From a virus, in the IMG/VR virus record IMGVR_UViG_3300037321_000155, positions 1 through 38,676 of that record: 38,676 bases of DNA. One strand, given 5' to 3'. The notes below the pieces were generated by a model. That model worked only from the letters and a program-made list of their open reading frames with translations, was not told the DNA's origin and made no database searches. This document shows, in pieces, positions 15,499-24,246 of this stretch. Position 1 is the stretch's first letter; each line of letters begins with the position of its first letter. Made by a program: the position numbers and the translations under genes.

Positions 15499-16505
15499 TG
15501 GCACAACTTATTACCACCATCGCAGAAGTTCAAAACTACATCCGTGTAGCAAATGGACTTGATATCAAGACACTGCTTCCCGCGCTGAACGAAGTGGAGA
15601 TGCAGGATCTCACATTCTACCTCGGGTCTGATTTGCTTCAGGAAATTATCGCTGCTACCAACTCAAACAACTTTACTCCAAGACTGGAAAAGATTGCGCC
15701 GTATGTGACGGCTGCACTTGCTTGTCTTGCAGTATGGAAAGCAGGTCCCGAAATTGAAGTACTCGTCTCTGATTCGGGGATTATGCGTACCGAGACGACC
15801 ACGGAGAAAGCCGCATACGGCGGACAGGTCATGAGATTCCGGGATGTGGCTGCCAATCGTGGGTTCAAAGCAGTAGAATCATTCCTTTCTGTACTGGAAA
15901 CCTATACTCAGGACTACCCTGAGTGGCTTGGCTCTGCCTATTATGAAAAAAAGAAAGGGTTGATGATCCGTTCTGCCATTGAATTTGAGCAGTCAGGGGA
16001 GAATATTCAGGGATCATCGCTGACATTTCAGGCACTTCGCACGATTATGATCGACATTCAGGAGCAATCCATCAAGTCACTCCTTCCGGAAGCGATGTAT
16101 AATGAGTTGATTACTCAGATATCAGAGGGTAATCTTTCACCAGAAAACAAAAAACTGGTTGAACGATACCTTCGTCCTGCCATAGCCAAGCTCACTATCG
16201 AGGAAGCGCTGACTACGCTACCGGTCGAAGTCAACTACTCCGGTGTGGTGGTCAATCAACTGGAACTTGCCGGTGATGCCCGTACCTCCAAGATGGCAGA
16301 CCTGGCACTGACCGAAAAGAAAGCCTGGACACTTCGCGGCCGTGGTGGCTACTACCTGTCGAATATGAAAGAGTACCTGAACACCACTGCCTCAGCGGCA
16401 GCCTATCCACTTTGGTTCGCATCGGACTACTATTCCAAAACGCTGAAATCACAGATCGAAGAAGATTCAATTCATCCCTCGGACCGTAGAATCTACCGCG
16501 CATGA
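15498..16505 (+). CDS. Neck-region protein (DUF6712-like)
   Basis: A 335-aa protein made of two similar helical halves, each with a pattern like TTIAEVQNYIRV...LLPALNEVEMQDL, the second half starting near QALRTIMIDIQEQSIKSLLPEAM (about residue 175). Proteins of this architecture occur in Bacteroidota phages next to the portal and terminase, and are listed as a domain of unknown function. A head-tail adaptor function is plausible. Start and stop overlap the neighbouring genes. Confidence 0.6.
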   Translation: MAQLITTIAEVQNYIRVANGLDIKTLLPALNEVEMQDLTFYLGSDLLQEIIAATNSNNFTPRLEKIAPYVTAALACLAVWKAGPEIEVLVSDSGIMRTETTTEKAAYGGQVMRFRDVAANRGFKAVESFLSVLETYTQDYPEWLGSAYYEKKKGLMIRSAIEFEQSGENIQGSSLTFQALRTIMIDIQEQSIKSLLPEAMYNELITQISEGNLSPENKKLVERYLRPAIAKLTIEEALTTLPVEVNYSGVVVNQLELAGDARTSKMADLALTEKKAWTLRGRGGYYLSNMKEYLNTTASAAAYPLWFASDYYSKTLKSQIEEDSIHPSDRRIYRA

Positions 16506-17092
16506 TTCTGGAAAAAATACTAAGCAAGTCCATTCAATTTATAATGGACGCACTAAACCTAACTGCCAAGTCATTTGGATTTCAGGAATGGGAGTCAATG
16601 AACTCCTACATTTTTCTGGTTATAAATAAAACCATAACCGGTATAATCTTAATTTTCTCCTTCACTATAGGCGTGAGTGGATGGGTGGAAAATTGGATAT
16701 TTTCTCCGCTCTATACGTACATGGTATTTATATCGCTGATGCTTGCTGAGATTTTTCTAGGCACGATCAAAGCCATGCATATTGATAAGGAAAAATTCAA
16801 CTGGGACAAATTCGGAAGGATTGCTCCAAAACTTATTGCACATACGTTTGCACTGAGTGCTGCTTTTCACATGTCGAATGCTGAGCCGCTGTTTTCGTGG
16901 ATGCCCAGCAGCATCTTTATTTTTTTCAGTGTTCAAAATTTCATGAAGTGCCTGCTTCATCTGATTGCGCTCAAGTCGCTCGATGGAAGTATATCAGATT
17001 TCATGGCACGAAGATTTTCACAAAACAATGATTTCATTCCAACCGACACAACTAATGAAAACGAACAAAGCGGCGATATCGATCCTTCATGA
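16502..17092 (+). CDS. Holin-like membrane protein
   Basis: A 196-aa protein with three or four membrane helices (about residues 36-58, 64-86, 104-122 and 132-154) and an acidic, hydrophilic C-terminus (SQNNDFIPTDTTNENEQSGD). The basic loop between helices 2 and 3 (KAMHIDKEKFNWDKFGR) resembles Bacteroidota phage holin families. It would form lesions in the inner membrane at lysis and release the endolysin encoded by the overlapping next gene. The start overlaps the neck gene. Confidence 0.75.
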   Translation: MILEKILSKSIQFIMDALNLTAKSFGFQEWESMNSYIFLVINKTITGIILIFSFTIGVSGWVENWIFSPLYTYMVFISLMLAEIFLGTIKAMHIDKEKFNWDKFGRIAPKLIAHTFALSAAFHMSNAEPLFSWMPSSIFIFFSVQNFMKCLLHLIALKSLDGSISDFMARRFSQNNDFIPTDTTNENEQSGDIDPS

Positions 17093-17552
17093 ATTTGAAA
17101 ATTGTGCAAAGCGACTTCCCAATGGAACCCTACAAGCCTACAAATGCCCGGCCGGAGTATGGACGATAGGCTGGGGAAATACCTTCTATGAAAATGGATC
17201 CAAAGTACTTGAAGGTGATATCATCACTCAAGACAGAGCAAATAAGTTGTTTGATGTGATTCTATTGGGATTTGAGACCATGGCCAGAAAAGCTATAACG
17301 GCAAAGGTGAATGAAAATCAATTCGCCGCATTTGTCTCCGCACTCTACAACATCGGTCATGGATCAGCTCAGAAGTCTGGTTTGATTCGCTTGAGGAATG
17401 GCAATCCTTCCACACTGCTGACCATGATTAATCAGAATCCAAATCACTCCGCTATCCGAAATCAATTCATGGCTTGGGTATCTCCGGGATCTGCATTTGA
17501 AACAGGACTAACCCGCAGGAGAACAGCCGAAGCCAATCTCTATTTCTCATGA
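17055..17552 (+). CDS. Endolysin, lysozyme family GH24
   Basis: A 165-aa muramidase that cleaves the peptidoglycan glycan chain. The start is ATG 17055 (MKTNKAAISILHEFE); a longer frame from 16965 would run far into the holin gene. Active-site pattern: Glu15 in HEFE, then AYKCPAGVWTIGWGN at 28-42. The Asp of T4 lysozyme is replaced here by Cys31, and Thr37 is kept; this ECT form is known in the family. No signal peptide or N-terminal anchor is present, so export should depend on the holin. Overlap with the holin gene is 38 bases. Confidence 0.88.
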   Translation: MKTNKAAISILHEFENCAKRLPNGTLQAYKCPAGVWTIGWGNTFYENGSKVLEGDIITQDRANKLFDVILLGFETMARKAITAKVNENQFAAFVSALYNIGHGSAQKSGLIRLRNGNPSTLLTMINQNPNHSAIRNQFMAWVSPGSAFETGLTRRRTAEANLYFS

Positions 17553-18064
17553 AAAAAAATGCATTCTTATTGACCGTTTTTTTTTTTCTGTGGGTAATCT
17601 CCTGCCGTACGCAGAAGAAAACAGACGCCTTTAATCTTGAATTTGAGACTATCGATACCGCTGACAGCAGCGTGCGTAGGTACGATTACATCAATGCGGA
17701 CTGGTACCGAATCAATGAATTGCTAATCAGGCGCGATGGGCTGCTCACGATTCGCTTTGATTCACTTACCAGGGTGTTGGTCCTTCCAGATCGCACGATT
17801 CAGGCGATCGGATACAATCCGGTGATTGAGTCCAGTACGGTAGAGACTGAGAAATTCAACTCCTCGGATTCTGTATCCTTCAGCAAAACCGACTCCACCC
17901 AATCCACCGGCTCAAAAAAAAAAGGAGAATCAGGATCAACGGAAAGCTTATCAAAAAAAATTGACAGGAAGCCTTCAATGACTCCTTGGATAGGTGCAGG
18001 CATTGCAGTAGCGATTGCGCTTTTGGCTGTCCTCTGGTTTATATCCAAAAAATTCAAAATTTAA
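17549..18064 (+). CDS. Unimolecular spanin candidate (lipoprotein plus C-terminal membrane anchor)
   Basis: A 171-aa protein with a lipobox at the N-terminus (VISC, Cys19, after a Phe/Leu-rich signal) and one membrane helix at the C-terminus (about residues 146-165), followed by a positive end (SKKFKI). The middle is a periplasmic, Ser/Thr- and Lys-rich stretch with beta-strand character. An outer-membrane lipoprotein end and an inner-membrane end in one chain is the layout of u-spanins such as T1 gp11, which disrupt the outer membrane at the end of lysis. It directly follows the endolysin (ATGA overlap). The call is architectural. Confidence 0.7.
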   Translation: MKKNAFLLTVFFFLWVISCRTQKKTDAFNLEFETIDTADSSVRRYDYINADWYRINELLIRRDGLLTIRFDSLTRVLVLPDRTIQAIGYNPVIESSTVETEKFNSSDSVSFSKTDSTQSTGSKKKGESGSTESLSKKIDRKPSMTPWIGAGIAVAIALLAVLWFISKKFKI

Positions 18065-18071
18065 GTTCAAA

Positions 18072-18107
18072 CAATCAAACTACTTCAATCAATCAAACTA
18101 GTTCAAT
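18072..18107 (+). repeat. Tandem 18-bp duplication before the lipoprotein gene
   Basis: CAATCAAACTACTTCAAT is repeated with one change (C to G). The pair fills the gap up to ATG 18109, so it is the leader of that gene. Slippage or duplication is the probable origin. Confidence 0.85.
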
Positions 18108-18108
18108 C

Positions 18109-18489
18109 ATGAAAAACTTTCTCATTAGCTGCCTGATCTTATTTTCAGGCTTGCTTACCTCTTGCAATCTCAGCCGCACAGCGGTGATCAGAGATACGGT
18201 CAAATCAGTAGCTACAAGCACGCCCGACTTCTACCAATTCTATTACCAAGACTACGGCGAAGGGAAGCTGAAGGACTACAGTCATACCGTTGCAAATCAA
18301 GCGGGCAACCCGGAAACTATAATAAGGATGATTCCGGGTGAAAAGCAAGATTTGGGCTATTACATTATCAAGCCATTTTCTCCAGACTTCGTGAGTGCTG
18401 TGATGTCACCTGCCGGACTGTTGCCGGGTGAGATCTACATCCCTTTGTCGCGGCTGAAACCGATACTTATACCACAGCGAGGAAATTAA
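18109..18489 (+). CDS. Small phage lipoprotein
   Basis: A 126-aa protein with a signal peptide and lipobox (LTSC, Cys19), so it should be anchored to a membrane, probably the outer one. ATG 18109 is chosen because the signal peptide begins there; the open frame runs further upstream into the spanin gene without a suitable start. The mature part is Tyr-rich with PDFYQFYYQDYGEGK. It may be part of the lysis cassette or a superinfection exclusion lipoprotein. Neither is proven. Confidence 0.72.
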   Translation: MKNFLISCLILFSGLLTSCNLSRTAVIRDTVKSVATSTPDFYQFYYQDYGEGKLKDYSHTVANQAGNPETIIRMIPGEKQDLGYYIIKPFSPDFVSAVMSPAGLLPGEIYIPLSRLKPILIPQRGN

Positions 18490-18492
18490 ATC

Positions 18493-19317
18493 ATGCGCAA
18501 GATCGAGGTAATCTATTACCGGAAGATCTTGGGCAGCACGACTTACGCGGTCGATGTGCCTGCTACCTGGAATGAATTGACTGCAAAGCAACTCATACAG
18601 GTAGCAGGCTTGTTGCATTCTAAGCAGCATGACATCTACCGGCTGAGGATCGAGCTGCTTAGGATTCTCATGGGATTCAAATGGTATCACCTGCTGATGC
18701 TGGGAGGCGAGCGATTGATTGACCTATTCCCCTTTGTCGATTTCATCGAAAAGGAAATCACGCTTACCACAAATCCTATTTCCAAAATCAAGGCTAAAGG
18801 GGGGACGCTGCTCGGACCGGTGGGGGATTTTTCCCGACTGACAGCGGATGAGTGGACGGATGCGGATGAGGCTTACATCGATTACCGAAATAATGGATTA
18901 GCATTCAACTTGGATCGATTCATTGCGATTCTATACCGACCGGCTTATAGATACATTGATGCGTATGGTGTAGCAGATAACCGCGTACCGTATGCAGATC
19001 ACCAGGTACTCGATCGCATGAAGACACTAGCAAAGGTGGATATCCGTATCAAGCAGGCAGTGGTACTCTGGTACCAGGGATGCAGGTTTGAATGGGAATC
19101 GGTATTTGCCCGGGTGTTTACCAGTAAATCGGAGGGTCCAGAATCATTTGGATGGCAGGAAACTATCCTTAAGCTATCGGGAGCGGAGTTTGGAAACGAA
19201 TCTCAAACCCTAAAAAGCCAAATGTATAAGCTGATGCTGAAGATGGAGTACACGCTCAAAGACGATGAGTGGACCAAGCAACAGCAGGAAGCAAGAAAAT
19301 CTAACTCAAGATCCTAA
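18493..19317 (+). CDS. Tail-module protein of unknown function
   Basis: A 274-aa protein, rich in helices, with few distinctive motifs. The N-terminus (VDVPATWNELTAKQLIQVA) is an ordinary beta-helix unit. The middle contains EWTDADEAYIDYRNNG. The gene starts the tail block after the lysis genes and ends overlapping the next start (TAATG). A tail assembly or neck role is plausible from its place. Confidence 0.62.
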   Translation: MRKIEVIYYRKILGSTTYAVDVPATWNELTAKQLIQVAGLLHSKQHDIYRLRIELLRILMGFKWYHLLMLGGERLIDLFPFVDFIEKEITLTTNPISKIKAKGGTLLGPVGDFSRLTADEWTDADEAYIDYRNNGLAFNLDRFIAILYRPAYRYIDAYGVADNRVPYADHQVLDRMKTLAKVDIRIKQAVVLWYQGCRFEWESVFARVFTSKSEGPESFGWQETILKLSGAEFGNESQTLKSQMYKLMLKMEYTLKDDEWTKQQQEARKSNSRS

Positions 19318-19868
19318 TGCTGATCAAAGATCATAAGACCTACACCGGTTTCTTTCGCAAGATGGCTACCCACCACAAGGATATCCATCACAGCGAATCC
19401 GAATCTCATTTCTCACGGATGAATCTATCCTCACACCCGGTCTTGGCGCGTGAAGACATTAAGGAATTTATCAAGTCACTGAAAAACAAGCTCTATTTCC
19501 CTGCATTACTACTCAATGCCTATCAGGCGAAAGGTGAAGCCACAGACTCCAGAGATGCCAAGCGCAAAGTATTCCAAGCCGAGTTCTTTATTGTCGATCG
19601 GATGCATCGGGAGAACTGGGATCAGCAGGACGAGGTATTTGACCGCACGGAGCGGATAGGTACCGATATTCTTTCTTTTCTCAGTGAATACTATGAAGAT
19701 GCCCCTGAGGAGGGATACTTTGAATGGAATGATACCATGATGGAGAAGATCTCCAATCTGGAAGTGGACAGCCTTGCCGGTACCAAATTTTATTTCACGA
19801 TCAGCATTCCAAATGAGAATGCTTTTCACCTTGACACGGATCGATTCGATTCAGAACTATTTGACTGA
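19317..19868 (+). CDS. Tail-module protein, possible tail completion protein
   Basis: A 183-aa protein, hydrophilic and His-rich at the N-terminus (KMATHHKDIHHSESESHF) and acidic toward the end. No signal or catalytic motif is seen. The next gene starts four bases before its stop ends (ATG 19868). Size and place, ahead of large tail proteins, fit a tail completion or terminator protein, but sequence support is lacking. Confidence 0.58.
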   Translation: MLIKDHKTYTGFFRKMATHHKDIHHSESESHFSRMNLSSHPVLAREDIKEFIKSLKNKLYFPALLLNAYQAKGEATDSRDAKRKVFQAEFFIVDRMHRENWDQQDEVFDRTERIGTDILSFLSEYYEDAPEEGYFEWNDTMMEKISNLEVDSLAGTKFYFTISIPNENAFHLDTDRFDSELFD

Positions 19869-22036
19869 TGGCTACCAAAACCTATAATTACATCAACGGA
19901 GGAGTAGCGGGAAGCGTAGACGTCACCGTCACGATCAACGCTTGCAACATCCTGTTTTCAGATCAGGGATCTGGTGATACCCAAAGCGGCGTACTCACCA
20001 TCGACGTGATTCTTTCCCAGGCACTGCCATTTGAGCTCCAGCTGAAATTTCTGGTAACGAATGAAATCATGGATTCATTCAACACCAGTTCGTCCACCTA
20101 TAATAAGTTCCTGGCAGTACCTCAGAATGTGACAGCTCACAGCTTCACCGATCAGGCTTGCTACGAAGAAACCGCGGATCCTTACTATCGGGAAACTTCT
20201 GAGTATGAATTCTCAGAACAGTCCGGCACGCAAGAAGAAGGAAGTGTATTGGTCGCTACGGTCCAATCCATCACGCCTGCAACTTGTTTTGGACTAGCCA
20301 CTGGGGCCATTTCCATTGCTACCAGCGGCGGAACTGGTGCCTATAGTTTTGCCTGGTCAGTGGGTACTGCCAATACTGCCTTTCGGGGATCACTTCCTGC
20401 TGGTACCTACTCGGTCACGGTCAGTGATGCAGCAGGCAATCAGGTTTTTCTTTCGGGCATTGTCGTCAGTCAGCCTACTCAGCTTGTATTGAATCCAACC
20501 GTCACGCCGCCAGCTTGCTTTGGTGGTGTGGGAGCAGTGGCCACCGCGCCCGCAGGTGGGACGGGTGGCTATACTTTTGTGTGGGGAGATGGATCCACCG
20601 CTCAGAACAGAACCAATCTGCCGGCAGGATCTTATCCCGTCACGGTCAGAGACTCTTCCGGATGTAATCGACTATTCACCGTAGTGATCAGTCAACCGAC
20701 TCAGATCCTGATCACGGTGAATAAGACCGGGAAAAATATCAGCAACCAGATCACCGGCGGGACTCCAGCCTATTCTTTTCTCTGGTCGGATGGAGCGGTG
20801 GTGCGCGATCGTACCAATCTGACCAACGGAGTCTATTCCTTCACCGTCACCGATGCCAACGGATGCCAGCAGTCCACTGTGATTGTAATTCAGGATTTCA
20901 AATTCTATTTCTCCAAAAATCCAATCTGGCTCCAGCTTGCTGTAGATTCTATGATAGGCAAAGACAACCTGTCCTATGTCTGCGAAGTATTCCTGGAAGA
21001 AGTCTATCAGTCCGATTCCTTCATTAAGAAATACGAGTCGGAGCATCCCGCCAAGCAAGATGGAAGTACTTCCTTCAATGTGCAGCAGGTGCTCAATGCC
21101 TTTTTGGAATCTCAGGCACCGCTATATGCAGACCCTCAGGTACGCCAGGTGTCGAGCGCATTCAAGCGATTCTTTCTACGCTACTATCAGAAGTACGGCA
21201 CGCCTCCGGTGCCTGATGCGACTACGACCAACGATACCTTCTATGTGCTCTTTGGTGGACTATCCGATCAGGAGTTTGCAAAACAGACGTTCTTTGATTC
21301 CTACTTAGACATCACCCAACCCTTTCTGACTTGGCAGCCGATCACGCAGCCAATCGCATCCGATCAACATGCCTATCTCCACCTCGTAGTAAATAATCCA
21401 ATCTACTCCGCACTCAGTCTCAAAGCCACTATTCGCTATTCGGACAATACGGCTGTGGATCAAGTGGTGAAGTCGGTCAATACCGTAGCACCGTTCGAGG
21501 TGTATCGGTTCCCGGCAGGGATTCAACAGCTGGGATTACAGTCACTGAATCCTTCCAAAATCATTACCTCCTATGACCTGCAGGTCTTTTCGGCTGAAGT
21601 AGTGCTCTCTGAGAAGCGTACCTATGAAGTGTATGCTACCAAAAAGCATTTCAAGAAGCTACTATTCCTCAATTCCCTTGGGGCTTGGGATCATACCTTG
21701 TGCTTTGGTCGGGGAAAACAATCCCTCCGTACTTCCGAAGAGTCCATCTCCAGAGCCTTGCCGGTGGGTTTTGCCTATTCAGATCGAGAGGAGGAGACCG
21801 TATCAAAGCTGGGCACACTCACCGGTCAGCTGGTGATCGCTACGCTGAACGGCTACCAGCGAAAGCACCTCACAGAATTGGCGATCTCGGAGCAGGTATT
21901 TGAACAGACCGCCTCGGGCTACTTGCCGGTGCGGGTGAGATTTGACTTTGATCCTGAAGATGATTTTGAAAACCTGGATGAAATAGGACTGGATATTACC
22001 TATCCTACCCTTCGCCGCTACACCCCGGAACTATGA
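19868..22036 (+). CDS. Large tail protein with SprB-type repeats
   Basis: A 722-aa protein in three parts. Residues 1-125 are a beta-rich N-terminal domain. About 128-345 hold three repeats of 65-75 aa of the SprB type, each with a GGTGxYxFxW core, a hydrophobic TNLPAGSYPVTV-like strand and DxxGC; the third lacks its start. About 350-722 form a large C-terminal domain of unknown type. SprB repeats are typical of Bacteroidota surface adhesins and are unusual in a virion protein. They may act as a spacer or bind the cell surface. Start and stop overlap the neighbours, so it belongs to the tail operon. Confidence 0.78.
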   Translation: MATKTYNYINGGVAGSVDVTVTINACNILFSDQGSGDTQSGVLTIDVILSQALPFELQLKFLVTNEIMDSFNTSSSTYNKFLAVPQNVTAHSFTDQACYEETADPYYRETSEYEFSEQSGTQEEGSVLVATVQSITPATCFGLATGAISIATSGGTGAYSFAWSVGTANTAFRGSLPAGTYSVTVSDAAGNQVFLSGIVVSQPTQLVLNPTVTPPACFGGVGAVATAPAGGTGGYTFVWGDGSTAQNRTNLPAGSYPVTVRDSSGCNRLFTVVISQPTQILITVNKTGKNISNQITGGTPAYSFLWSDGAVVRDRTNLTNGVYSFTVTDANGCQQSTVIVIQDFKFYFSKNPIWLQLAVDSMIGKDNLSYVCEVFLEEVYQSDSFIKKYESEHPAKQDGSTSFNVQQVLNAFLESQAPLYADPQVRQVSSAFKRFFLRYYQKYGTPPVPDATTTNDTFYVLFGGLSDQEFAKQTFFDSYLDITQPFLTWQPITQPIASDQHAYLHLVVNNPIYSALSLKATIRYSDNTAVDQVVKSVNTVAPFEVYRFPAGIQQLGLQSLNPSKIITSYDLQVFSAEVVLSEKRTYEVYATKKHFKKLLFLNSLGAWDHTLCFGRGKQSLRTSEESISRALPVGFAYSDREEETVSKLGTLTGQLVIATLNGYQRKHLTELAISEQVFEQTASGYLPVRVRFDFDPEDDFENLDEIGLDITYPTLRRYTPEL

Positions 22037-23487
22037 TCAGTATTACTTTAGGGGATGAATTGATTGATATCAGCGAGTCCGCCAGCTTTTCCATTGCGGG
22101 GCGAAGTCCATTTGTCACGCCAGGGGAATTGTACGGACCCAAGGTCTACAATATTGCAGCGCTCGACAGCAGTCGCAACAATCGGACCTTCTCTTTTGCC
22201 AAAATGCTGAATCATACCGCGCGGGTGCGCACCTATCCCAATGTGGAGATTCGATTCTCGGACTTGCTCTGGAAGCTGGGAACGCTGAAGCTTCGGGACT
22301 TTGACGGAGCTTACAATTTCAGCTTTCACTCCGATGCAGGAGATATCGAAGCAAAGATCAAGAACCGAACCCTGCCGGGAGTAGACTTGGGTACGGCCGT
22401 ATCAGATATGAATGTGACGGATAATTACCCCGCTGCAACTCATGCCTATTTCACGGTAAAGAATCCCAACTTCTACGGGACTAAAAACCCTTTGGCCACC
22501 GGCTATGTGAATCAATACAATGCAGCAGCCGGGCGACTGTTCAATCCTACGGATGATGGGGATGCGCACACGATCACCCCATTCCCATTTTTGCTGTACC
22601 TGCTGGATCGGATCTTCAAAGACCTGGGCTATTATGGAATCACCGGGGACTGGACCGAGGAGCTGACGATCCGGAAGGTGGTGGTCTATAACAATTTTGA
22701 TCACCGCACGGGTACGATTACCTACAACCGGCACGTGCCACCGATCTCAGTCGGGGACTTCCTGATCGATACGGCTATCTTCTTTGGGATCACCTTTGTG
22801 GTGGATCCCGTCACTCGACTGGTAGCGGTGAAGAGGCTTGTGGATTGGATTACGAATCCTGACTATACCGAGCTGAAGAATCCCAGTAGCGCCTACACCT
22901 TGGAGCCGAATCAATCGAATGGATTCTTGTTTCGCATGAATGCAGATAGTCAGGATAAGCTCATGGAAAACACTCCATCTTGGCTGGACTACAAAGAAGG
23001 CAATGGCTCGGAAGTAATCGAGTGCAAAGCTTCCCCGCTTGCGATGCTTACCGAGACCAATCCTGCGGGAGCGGAATGGACGATTCCCCAGGTCGATCAG
23101 GCGGGATCAGGTCCCGCATTTGAGCTGGACTTGGACAGTCGGGGAGGATTGCGCTTTATGCTATTTGAAGGAATGAAATCAGATAGCCTGGGCAATGCCT
23201 ACCCACAGGGGCACTACCTTACTACCGGTTATTCGCTGCGATGGGCTGGGGAAAATGGGATCGTGGCCAGATGCTATACGGAGTGGATGAACTGGAAAAG
23301 CTACACCGAATACATGGAGCGCACGGTAGACCTTACCCTGGTGCAGCTGCTACAGTTGGACACCGAGCGCAAGGTGATGATCGATGAACTCAAGTGGGTG
23401 GTGGATGAATATGAAGCCAGCATCTCGGGCAAGGCGAGCGGCGGTCGCATCAAGACTAATTTGAAATTATATTCGGTGAAATTATGA
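22033..23487 (+). CDS. Tail hub / baseplate-like protein
   Basis: A 484-aa protein, beta-rich in the first 120 residues (LGDELIDISESASFSIAG) with a mixed central part containing FLLYLLDRIFKDLGYYG and FLIDTAIFFGITFVVDP. These resemble the hub/distal tail proteins encoded next to tape measures of Bacteroidota phages. A late GKASGGRIKTNLKLYSV strand ends the protein. The overlap with the SprB-repeat gene and the small virion gene downstream places it in tail assembly. No catalytic motif is seen. Confidence 0.6.
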   Translation: MISITLGDELIDISESASFSIAGRSPFVTPGELYGPKVYNIAALDSSRNNRTFSFAKMLNHTARVRTYPNVEIRFSDLLWKLGTLKLRDFDGAYNFSFHSDAGDIEAKIKNRTLPGVDLGTAVSDMNVTDNYPAATHAYFTVKNPNFYGTKNPLATGYVNQYNAAAGRLFNPTDDGDAHTITPFPFLLYLLDRIFKDLGYYGITGDWTEELTIRKVVVYNNFDHRTGTITYNRHVPPISVGDFLIDTAIFFGITFVVDPVTRLVAVKRLVDWITNPDYTELKNPSSAYTLEPNQSNGFLFRMNADSQDKLMENTPSWLDYKEGNGSEVIECKASPLAMLTETNPAGAEWTIPQVDQAGSGPAFELDLDSRGGLRFMLFEGMKSDSLGNAYPQGHYLTTGYSLRWAGENGIVARCYTEWMNWKSYTEYMERTVDLTLVQLLQLDTERKVMIDELKWVVDEYEASISGKASGGRIKTNLKLYSVKL

Positions 23488-23897
23488 GACAGCTTACGAT
23501 TAATGATAAGATCAATATTCGCGCCTTGGCCAAGGAGTTTCCAGAGATTGCCAAAAAGGAAATGGGGGAGCGATTTCGCAAGCTGAAGATCGGAGTGACT
23601 GGTGACTTGCTGGATGGAATGAGCTTTCGCGGCAAAGTCCTGGTGAATGGGCTGATGGTGGAGATCGATTACCTGTACTATGGAATGTACACCGATATGG
23701 GAGTCGGTAAAGGCATCGGTAGAGACGATGTGGCTGTGGCGCGACTGATTGGATCAGGGAGAAAGAAGAAGAACTGGACTCGGAAGCTTGCGGGATTCCG
23801 TCACCGCCTGGGTGAGCTCTATACGGAGATCGCAGCAGATCAAATCTCCCATCAGGTAAATCAGAGCTTTGATCGGACGCTAAGGTTTAGATTGTAG
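23484..23897 (+). CDS. Small tail protein, gp10-like
   Basis: A 137-aa basic protein with the pattern GDLLDGMSFRGKVLVNG, then IDYLYYGMYTDMGVGKG, similar to phage virion morphogenesis or tail-completion proteins (HK97 gp10-like). It has a basic, helical C-terminus. The start overlaps the upstream stop. It probably links the neck to the tail. Confidence 0.55.
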   Translation: MRQLTINDKINIRALAKEFPEIAKKEMGERFRKLKIGVTGDLLDGMSFRGKVLVNGLMVEIDYLYYGMYTDMGVGKGIGRDDVAVARLIGSGRKKKNWTRKLAGFRHRLGELYTEIAADQISHQVNQSFDRTLRFRL

Positions 23898-23982
23898 AAA
23901 TTTTGTTTAGTTTAGGTAAATTTTAAAACCCTATTCATGAAATGATGAGTAGCTTCAACACCCACATCCAAAACGCCTAAGC

Positions 23983-24180
23983 ATGGAAGACATCGAAGAA
24001 AAAACGCCAATCCAGAAACTCAGAGCTGAGCTATCCAAGTCCTGTCCCAGCCTGCCCGACTACAAGATCATCGAGATGTGCCAAGACTACGGGATTCAAT
24101 ACGACATCCCCGACAGCAACACACTCCGAGTATTCATGATTTTGGCCGCCTCAGAAAATAAGCTGCTTACTGACAACTGA
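23983..24180 (+). CDS. Small protein before the tape measure gene
   Basis: A 65-aa acidic protein with a short helix-rich body (PIQKLRAELSKSCPSLP, then YKIIEMCQDYGIQYD). The 85 bases before it contain no late-promoter motif and no clear ribosome binding site. The place just before the tape measure is where many phages encode tail assembly chaperones, but no frameshift signal is apparent. Function unknown. Confidence 0.55.
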   Translation: MEDIEEKTPIQKLRAELSKSCPSLPDYKIIEMCQDYGIQYDIPDSNTLRVFMILAASENKLLTDN

Positions 24181-24194
24181 TCACTGTATTCCAA

Positions 24195-24230
24195 TGTCCT
24201 CTAAAAGCCCCTTAATTGGGGCTTTTTTTA
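24195..24230 (+). promoter_or_regulatory. Late promoter-like element P6 (TGTCCTCTA, weak -7)
   Basis: TGTCCTCTA at 24195-24203, sharing 13 bases with P3. The box expected after 19 bases (24223-24230) is TTTTTTTA, a poor match, because a terminator hairpin occupies this place. It may be a degraded or attenuated promoter for the tape measure gene. Confidence 0.4.
24204..24229 (+). terminator. Intrinsic terminator before the tape measure gene
   Basis: An 8-bp stem AAAGCCCC/GGGGCTTT with loop TTAATT and a T run of seven. It lies inside the spacer of the P6 element, 17 bases before ATG 24247. Confidence 0.85.
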
Positions 24231-24246
24231 TGGAAAATACCGAACT

